DNA of 64,000 bases from Ectocarpus siliculosus (taxonomy: Eukaryota; Sar; Phaeophyceae; Ectocarpales; Ectocarpaceae). This document shows positions 56,958 to 64,000 of the stretch, in pieces. A model generated the notes under the pieces. The model made no database searches and was not told the origin of the DNA. It saw nothing but the letters and a program-made list of their open reading frames with translations. The position numbers and the translations under genes were made by a program. The first letter of the stretch is position 1, and each line of letters opens with the position of its first letter. The stretch lies in NCBI GenBank assembly GCA_000310025.1, contig FN648661.1:10201-74200 (forward strand). Direction: 5' to 3'.

Positions 56958-58406
56958 CCGGTGTTTGCCATCGGGGTTGGGTTTTCGTCGCTTGGCAACG
57001 ACGTTGTAAAACAAGCCCCCCCTCGGAAGGGAGTAAAAGTAGGGGACACGGAAACTTCGGTGTCAGGAATGCTGTTTGCGGATGACTTTGTTGGTATGTC
57101 GGACACCCCTGAGGGACTGCAACTGCAAATTGACGCGGCGAAGAAGTTTACTGATAAGTGGAGATTGTCTGCCAACGTTACGAAGAGTGCCGTCATGGTA
57201 TGCAACGAGGGCAGGGAGGGAACCAGTAGAACATAGATGGAAGTGGGGGATCGAGGAGATTGCAGTAGTCGACCAGTACACATACCTCGGAGTAGAGATC
57301 GCAAAAGATTGCTCGTGGAATGCACACATGTCCAAGGTAGCGGAAAAGGGCAAAGCACGAGCAGGGAAGCTGCACCCAATACTCGCAAACCGGCACCTTG
57401 ATACACGCATCAAATTGACGGTTTTGAAGAGCGTAATCGTACCGCCGCTGGAGTACGCCGGAGAAGTATGGGAAGGAAATAAGAAGGTAGTGAAAGAACT
57501 CGAGGCGGCGCAGATGAAAGCAGCGAAAATCATCCTAGGATGCTCCAAGCGCACAAGTAATGCAGCAGTCAGGGCAGAATTGGGGATCCAATCCCTACGG
57601 TCGGGAAGAGACGTAAGGAAGCTGACATGGCAGTACCGCATGTGCGGGATGGGAGAGGAGAGGTTGCCGAGAATAGTATGGGAGGCGAAGTGGGCAAACA
57701 AAAAGAGGGGTAGACAACCCACGGAATGGGTCAAGGTTGTAGAGGACGTATGGAAGGGATTGGACATCGACGAAGATGAAACGCTGGAAACGGAGGGTCT
57801 ACAGGGGTTCAAGAAGAAGATATCTGTTGCTTGTGCCGACAGAGAAGAACAGAATCTAAGGAAAGAATCCAAGGATAAGGAGGGTCTAGAAGTGTACGGA
57901 ATGTTGAAAGAAGGAACAAGGATTACCTACATGGACCAATGGATGCAGGGACAAAGCTTAAGGTCAAATTCAGGACCGGGGACATAGGCCTTCGCGAACG
58001 TCGACGAAGACATAGGACGGTAGACGACGAAGACGACAAGTTCAAATGTCATTGCGGCTTCGAATGCGAAGACAGTGTTCATGTAGTCGCGGAATGTCCG
58101 TGGTACGAAAAGGAGAGGGAAGTGTACATGACTGAGCTGGGAAAAATACAAGGGACGTACAGGGAGATGTTTGAGGCATGGAATAGAGAGGAGAGGACGG
58201 TAGCGGTACTGGGGAGTAGGAAGTGGTTTGAAAAGGCGGGAAGTGACATCGGTAGGATAGACAGACTAGGGAAGACATTTTTGAGCCACCTTTGGCAAAG
58301 TAGGAAGGAACGATTGGCCATCGGTGATCGGTCCTGTGGGAACAATGCTCCGTCCTCTCGAGGACGCGTGGTCAATGGTCTAACCGCTAAGGCATGCAAA
58401 GCATAA
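56958..58406 (+). pseudogene. LINE (non-LTR) reverse transcriptase, C-terminal half, frameshifted
   Basis: The catalytic FADD box is visible in SGMLFADDFVGMSD at about 57070, followed by a thumb-like region. A frameshift near 57230 moves the reading to the frame with DQYTYLGVEIAKDCSWNAHM. That frame continues through VLKSVIVPPLEYAGEVWEG to about 57980. A second frameshift near 57950 leads to a zinc-knuckle-like segment, KCHCGFECEDSVHVVAECPW (C-x-C with downstream H-x4-C), typical of LINE C-termini, and a stop at 58404-58406. The N-terminal half, including the endonuclease, is absent. Two frameshifts make it non-functional. Confidence 0.8.
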
Positions 58407-58426
58407 GAGTACGCCCCCCCCCCCCC
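58330..58426 (+). repeat. LINE 3' tail ending in poly-C, truncated by assembly gap
   Basis: GGTCAATGGTCTAAC and GGCATGCA here recur at 59093-59125, both followed by GAGTAC and a run of C. This marks the conserved 3' end of the element or of a SINE sharing its tail. Confidence 0.6.
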
Positions 58427-58526
58427 NNNNNNNNNNNNNNNNNNNNNNNNNNNNNNNNNNNNNNNNNNNNNNNNNNNNNNNNNNNNNNNNNNNNNNNNNN
58501 NNNNNNNNNNNNNNNNNNNNNNNNNN
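58427..58526. other. Assembly gap (100 N)
   Basis: Exactly 100 N bounded by long C runs. The round size suggests a gap of unknown length. Confidence 0.99.
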
Positions 58527-58609
58527 CCCCTCTCTTGGGGGGGGGGGGGTAAAGGTTTAACCCCTTAAGCCAACAAAAAAAAAAAAATCCCCCCCCCCCC
58601 CCCCCCCCC

Positions 58610-58672
58610 CCCCTCGGTGTTTGCCATCGGGATTGGGTTTTCGTCGCTTGGCAACGACGTTGTAAAAGAAGC
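58610..58672 (+). repeat. Copy of the LINE segment at 56957-57010
   Basis: After a long poly-C tract, GTGTTTGCCATCGG and CGTCGCTTGGCAACGACG match 56957-57010, where they also follow poly-C. The match ends before the reverse transcriptase motifs. Confidence 0.7.
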
Positions 58673-59039
58673 CAATTCACTTCGTGAACTCGGCAACCAG
58701 GCTACCGTTTTTGTTTTTTTTACCTCTGTTTTTTTTTTGCGGTAACCATAATGGTGGTCGAGTAGATCATGTTGTGCGGGGTGGAGAAACGTCACTCCGC
58801 GCAAGGGGGATGATCGCACCACGTTGTGTTAAAATGGTCAAGCATCCTCGAGGCAGCTACACAGTGCTTATAACTGTCTCTGGAAGTGAACGCACGAGAA
58901 AATTAATTAAGTCATACGCAGCTGTCATCCGTGTGCAAGGAAGTAAGCACAAGATGCCGAACACCCTTAGCAGGATGCAGCTCACCCTTCATGCGACTCG
59001 CCGAATACCTCACGGTGCTTCGCGCTTGGTGATGTGAGA

Positions 59040-59150
59040 GCCTGGTCCGGTGAGAACCCGGCGTGCTCCGTCCCGGCTTTGTAGGGATGCGAGGTCAATG
59101 GTCTAACGACTACGGCATGCACGACTATGAGTACACCCCCCCCCTGTCGG
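59040..59150 (+). repeat. Second LINE/SINE 3' tail with poly-C end
   Basis: Homologous to 58330-58426 (GGTCC...GCTCCGTCC, then GGTCAATGGTCTAAC, then GGCATGCA and poly-C). The GGTCAATGGTCTAACGAC part resembles a tRNA D-arm, so a tRNA-derived tail is possible. Confidence 0.5.
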
Positions 59151-59864
59151 CTGGTTGCAAACGTTGAACTCTACTCTAGGCTCCACCCTCTACCCTTGCA
59201 CACTACCAAAACGCAAAGCGTGTTCGCGTTCTACGTGCCCCGATGGGAATGACCTCATTTCAGTGTGGCCATCCCATTAGAGCTGTCGATGCTCACGAAG
59301 AGAAACCACTCGACCAGTTCTCGAACCACACGTGACATGTTTTGAACCCCCGTACTCTCCACTCATGCAGGTGCCGAATGCACTCAATGCGACCCGAGAA
59401 ATTGTTCACCTCGGTTCAGCACACACACCCCATGCTCGATGTTTTGGAGAACTACGTCGAGCGAAACCGCGACTAAGCAATTCTCTCGACAACTTGAACA
59501 ACGTGCTTTGCGGCATCAAGAAGAAAGGCAAGAAGACGCGTCCACATAGAGTACCTCAGAGTACCGAGTGTCGTGATTGAAATGTTAGATTTAGCATCCA
59601 CCTTTGAGCGACGTTCAGGCTAAGCTATATCTAGCTATGTCTAGCTTGGACGCAATAAAACGTTCTTCGCCACCCCAGACCGTCCGTCTTCTTTCTTGAA
59701 CGCCTTTCAACACAAGGTTAATACCATACCGGGAATGTGTTTTTGCGTCCACGAAAATATGTGGTACGTTTCACATTCACCAGTGACGGGCAACGAGTAA
59801 TTCGCCAAATCACAACACTCATCACCTCCGACCCACCAGAATCGCAATCCTCCCCAAGGTACAG

Positions 59865-60113
59865 GTAAAAGGCGGTGGGCCAACCGTCGGAGGTACTTGC
59901 ACGCACTGCGTGCGGGAAGGCCGAGAGTGTGTCTTCGGCGACAAGAAGAGCCCGGGGCCGAAGGTCGCACTGCTGAGAACGGGAACTCTCCCTCCAGAAC
60001 GCTGCCATCGGCGGAATCCGATGCAACGGCAGCATTTCACGCCGCCACAACGTGCACTCTTATCGCTGTCAGCATGGCGATTCCCAGCAGAACGACTCCT
60101 TCCCTACTTCTGA
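59865..60113 (+). pseudogene. Zinc-cluster half-exon, copy Z4
   Basis: Starts after an acceptor-like GTACAG. It reads VKGGGPTVGG, then CTHCVREGRECVFG and KKSPGPK. The first Cys of the other copies (KC) is Gly here, so one zinc ligand is missing. The Ser/Ala tail is out of frame compared with Z1 and Z5. Confidence 0.45.
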
Positions 60114-60333
60114 GAGTCGTCATGCTTACAGCGACAAGAGCGGGAGTTGTGGCGGCGTGAGATGCTGCCGTCGAAGATGACGCCGCCGATGGCAACGTTC
60201 TGGAGGAAGAGGTCCCGTTCTCCAGCAGTACAACCTTCGGCCCCGGTTTCTTGTTCACGCCGATGGCGCACGCTTGGCCTTCCCTAGCGCAGCGCGTGCA
60301 CGGAGCTTCGCGGATGAACCCACTGCACTTGAT
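60037..60333 (-). CDS. Zinc-cluster half-exon, copy Z5 (intact ligands)
   Basis: On the minus strand, after a GTACAG acceptor-like site, the frame reads IKCSGFIREAP, then CTRCAREGQACAIG and NKKPGPK, followed by a Ser/Thr/Ala-rich tail. Spacing C-x8-C-x2-C-x6-C matches the second half of a Zn2Cys6 binuclear cluster with a basic linker behind it. All ligands of this half are kept. It lies inverted to Z4, about 0.3 kb away. A first half was not found, so it may be a real exon whose partner is upstream (to the right) or a relic. Confidence 0.4.
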   Translation of the reverse strand: MKCSGFIREAPCTRCAREGQACAIGVNKKPGPKVVLLENGTSSSRTLPSAASSSTAASHAATTPALVAVSMTTLRSREGVVLLGIAMLTAIRVHVVAA

Positions 60334-62907
60334 CTGTACGTCGTACTTAGGAAGGATGTTGTTTCCGCAGTGTCGGCGGCGAGTGATCGGAGGTGATGCG
60401 CTTAGTGGTGGGGCGGATGGAAGGTGGTGTAACTTGCCGGAACTACCCGTTGCGCATCACTGGTGAATGCGAAACTTACCACATGTTTACATGGCCGCAA
60501 AAACAAATCCCAGGGTACAGAATTAACGTTGTGGTGAGTGGTTGTGGAGCAAGAAGACGGGTGGTCTGGGGTAGAGAAGAACGTTTTCTTGCACCCAAGC
60601 AAGGCATTGCCACACAAGTATTTCTTAGCCTGAACCTCGTTCACATTCTTTTTTTAATCTGACGTTTCAATCAGGTCACTACAGTCTGTACTCGAAGTAC
60701 TTTTCGTCACATTGCCCTCTTGATGCTGCAATGGTCGCACGAGATTCGAAGCACGCCGTGCATGTTTGCCGAGGATTGCTTGATCGCTCCCAGGAATGGC
60801 TTGAGGCAGGGGAACTTGCTGTCGCTGTCGCTGCTTGAGGTGCAAACAGCCCCCGTTGACAGTTCTGGTCGGTGCCCTTGTGAGCCTAGGTAGCCTTGGA
60901 GGCAGCCAACGGATGGGGGAAATGGGGCAGAAGGGGTAACACAAAAAGTGAAGAGGTTGGGGGGTGGTTCACAATTTTCTGAATAATTATCGCGTTCCGC
61001 CGAAAAACAGAAATAATATTTGTAGGAAAGAAGGGTTCGTCATCGAAAGACGTTGGGGAGATGGGATCCATTGAAGGTCATCTCTACTTGCGCCAAGGAA
61101 TAATCACCGTCTTTTGGGATTCCATTTGCTCGAGTCGAACCGTCAGAGGGGGCGTTGGCGAGCAGATTGACCCTACTAACTCGCTTGCTTGTGGTTCGCA
61201 TGCAGCTAGATTCTCTCCCGATGGTATAATCGGACAGGAAGAGAGAGTAGGGGTCGTCGACAATATGAAATTAATCAGGAAAACGTATACAGGTGTGTGA
61301 GATTGGACTACATATGTATGTACAGCTGCTACGATCTCTCCGGGGAGGTGTGTATGTATAGCTGTACCGTGGCACCTACTTAAAGTCACATTAACAGGCT
61401 TTCGAGAACACCGGAGCGGCCAATAACCAACAACCCGTGGTGAAGGAATAGCCAACAACCCGTGGTGAAGGGGACAACAAGAACATCAATCGGTTCGCGT
61501 GGCGGTGCGGGCTTTATGTACTGCTATCACATACATCACCAAGAGCCAAATACCGCCTCAACTGCATCAGAAAACTTGGCCGACTGGCGTTTTGTGCCCT
61601 TAGAGCTGGGCACGTTTCAGCCGCCGCGACCGGCGACAGCAACAGCAGGCAGCAAGGGTAAGGAAGCCTGCAACAATCATGAGCACCGCTCGACGTGGCG
61701 GTTCTACCGCGTGTAAATTCTGCGTCGCGGTACGCGCCTTCCGTGTTTACCCCTGGGGAAAGCGCCCAGCCCCCAGGGGGTACCTCTCGTGCGGAACTCC
61801 TTCTGAGTCGCTCCTTGCGGCCGGCCAGACAGACCGACATGACAAGACCAGTCGACTCAATCGGTCAACATGCACACGCGCGTAGCAGTGGTACCAGCTG
61901 ATGACTGCCAAAGCGCAGGCGAGGAGTGAGCGCTGTACCGCTCGGTCGACATCGACAAGCTTACGGTTCCTCGACTACTTGTCGCCAGTGTGCTATATCC
62001 TCGGTGAAGGTGGGTGTGTCTCGTCGCGTTCAAAATCCAACCGTTACACCTGCTTGTAATATTTTCTTCTTACTGTTTCCATTTTTTATTTTTTCTCTTT
62101 TTTCTCTTTTTCTCTCTTTTTTTTCTCTCTTTTTCTGTGCCAGATGGCCTTGTCTCTGCTTGCGTTGTGAAGTACCAAGATTGAACCACGGGGGTGTACC
62201 TCTTTCTCTCCGGCCCATGATAGACAGTGACTCCTAGTCTCAGTTGATACCTCGCATAGCGCGCAGAGGGGGTGGAGGATTCCAGAATATCTGTCGATGA
62301 TTTCTATTGACTTGCGGACCCCTTGGGGCCAGTTTATTTGAGTGTACCTTTTTAGGATAAGTTAACCTGTGACCACGGGAATCGACCGCGTCTAGTGTTG
62401 GATCAGTACGGACATACGAAGGTACGGGGTAGAGAGAGATCGGAACGGTTTTTAATGTGAAGACAACAACAACAACAACTAAACCAAACCTACCTGCGAA
62501 GAGGAGACCACGAGCGATCAGGAAGCGGAATAACCTCTGGTAAAAGGTGTGAGAACCTTTGGGTTGGATGTAGGAATCGCGGGTGGCTTCTTCGCTAAAG
62601 CTGCTTGACAGGCAGCAAAGCGTTGAGGAAGCAGCCGTCAAGCTGTCAAGCTGTCAAGCTGTCAGTGTTGCGGTTGGCATTTTATTTTGTTTGGCCGCAT
62701 TGAACCGGGGCACCGTAGGATGCAAATAACCCCGTCTGTCCGCTGGATGCATGCCAGCGTGTCTTTAGTACTCCTTGCAGTGCGCGGAACCCTCTCCCGA
62801 AACATCTCCAGTGCACTGCTCAGCGCTTGCTTGCTTGACGTTGGTTGCTTGGGACGACTCCCACTGACAACACCCGCCATCTCGTTCTGTCTCGGGCACG
62901 GACCGCC

Positions 62908-64000
62908 ATGCCTCTTAACCTGAAGATCACATGGGGGGCGGGTGCATCTTCGGCGAGACTGCTAGGCCTTGACGATGGCATCACACTCTCCGAACTCAAG
63001 GGCGTGATCGCCGAGAAATCCGGCATCGAGACCCACAGGTAAGCAGAGACCAGACGTCCCGGGCCAGGCACCAAGGTCAGGGCACTAGGCGATAGTTTGT
63101 AGCCGTCTGCTATTGTGCATTTTCCAATGAGTACTTGCTCCGCGTCTGACGAGCAGCTATTGTACAGCAGTAGTAGCGGCTCCTGCTGTGAGCCCCGTAC
63201 AGCAACAGCGATCTTGAGAAGACGTTGATCTTTGCTGTCGGGTTGGGGAGTACACTGCTGTACGAAGGGCACTACTGCTGTAGATACATAGGACACTTCA
63301 GGCGTTGTTTTGTGGGTGCGAAGGAGCTAAATTGTCTAATTTCTCCAAGATTGCTGCCACGAGCCAGAGGGAATCATATACTGCTGCAGCTCTCGTTGGT
63401 TGCATCTTGTCCCTACACGATTCGTACTGCAGAGTTGCGGCTACTTGAATCGATACTTTGTCTCTCTCGCAGCCACTTCTCAAAACCCTTGCCTCTCCAC
63501 CTCTCCCTTCCTCACTCTCGCCCTCTTCCCGCCGGTCGGTCGACGACGCGTCTCAATTCTCTTGCAGGGCGCAGCTCAAGGCAGGGTTTCCACCGAAGGA
63601 TGTTTCCGGTTCTGACGCCGACCCCGTAGTCTCGCTCGGGATAACCTCCGGCAGCGCGCTAACGGTGCTCGAGCGCAAGGCCCCCCCTTCACCGACACCA
63701 ACACCGACACAACCATCACCATCACCACCACCACCTAGCTCCGTCCCCTCTCCCCCCTCTTCAGCGGCGGCTAGAAGAACCACCAGCGTTAGCGCGGCGC
63801 CGCCGGCTCCGCCTCAGTTGCAGCGGCGACAGGAGCCGGCGGTGGACCCTGCACTGGTCCAATCCTTGGTGGACATGGGGTTTGAGCAAGGGTTCGCCGC
63901 CAAGGCGCTGGAGGTAGCGGGCGGGGACATCAACACTGCGGTGGAAATCTGCATGTCGGGAGACCCTGCGGCCCTGGGCAGCGATAGCGGGCGGGCAGGT
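62908..64000 (+). CDS. OTU1/YOD1-like ubiquitin-fold and UBA protein, 5' part (runs off window)
   Basis: Exon 1 is 62908-63038 and exon 2 starts at 63568; donor ACAG/GTAAGC and acceptor TTGCAG/GGC join in phase as THRAQLKAGF. Residues 1-80 form a UBX-like ubiquitin fold: LKITWGAGASSARLLGL, LSELKGVIAEKSGI, then AGFPPKDVS and SLGITSGSALTVLE. The GFPPK...SLGI.SG pattern is that of the N-terminal domain of OTU1 deubiquitinases, which bind Cdc48/p97. After a Pro/Ser-rich linker, about residues 135-172 are a UBA domain: LVQSLVDMGFEQGFAAKALE and GGDINTAVEICM, with the MGF loop. The catalytic OTU domain would lie beyond 64000 and cannot be checked; another UBL-UBA protein is possible. Exon 1 has two dead copies at 32666 and 36247. 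Confidence 0.75.

Larger units (their letters stand above)
59160..63340 (+). repeat. Complex duplicated block, copy C
   Basis: The most complete copy, matching A and B landmarks in order and running without interruption into the functional-looking gene at 62908. The site corresponding to the LTR insertion of copy A is empty here (about 62663-62685). A pyrimidine tract at 62060-62130 is specific to this copy. Confidence 0.8.

Overview
This is eukaryotic nuclear DNA. Genes are split by spliceosomal introns with GT...AG borders, proteins carry long Ala/Ser/Pro runs, triplet microsatellites are common, and most of the window is non-coding or transposon-derived. The gene architecture, the style of the repeats and the gene types (FCP1/Dullard-type phosphatase, Kelch protein, OTU1-like protein, copia-like gag) fit a brown alga such as Ectocarpus. 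That assignment is inference from style, not from a database match. No prokaryotic operons, CRISPR arrays or rRNA genes were seen.

Layout. 0-5.4 kb: a palindromic minisatellite, then an old LTR retroelement. 5.7-8.3 kb: a large imperfect inverted repeat around C-rich simple repeats. 8.48-10.03 kb: an intronless gene for a secreted, membrane-anchored, Cys-rich protein with a recently duplicated domain. 13.8-16.2 kb (minus): a three-exon HAD phosphatase of the FCP1/NIF family, with polyserine inside its catalytic domain. 17.8-22.7 kb (minus): a Kelch-repeat gene of at least five exons. 23.1-37.0 kb: two copies (A, B) of a complex block that contains degraded copies of a ubiquitin-fold exon and a recurring zinc-cluster half-exon. 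Copy A is split by a 5.6-kb LTR retrotransposon (26838-32452, minus) with gag but no visible pol, flanked by a 5-bp target duplication. 38.4-40.5 kb: two long hairpins, each made from a different segment of the gene at 46-49 kb. 46.3-49.2 kb: a two-exon gene for a 793-aa low-complexity protein with an internal duplication. 50.7-54.65 kb: a satellite of about 19 units with nested palindromes. 56.9-58.4 kb: a broken LINE reverse transcriptase, then an assembly gap. 59.2-63.3 kb: block copy C, running into the intact 5' end of an OTU1/YOD1-like gene that leaves the window at 64000.

The conventional genes look housekeeping or regulatory (dephosphorylation, Kelch scaffold, ubiquitin processing). 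The most unusual material is the pair of self-complementary hairpins derived from a nearby gene. These could feed a small-RNA pathway against that gene; this is a hypothesis, not something the DNA proves. Intron positions, starts and pseudogene calls were read by eye and need transcript support.
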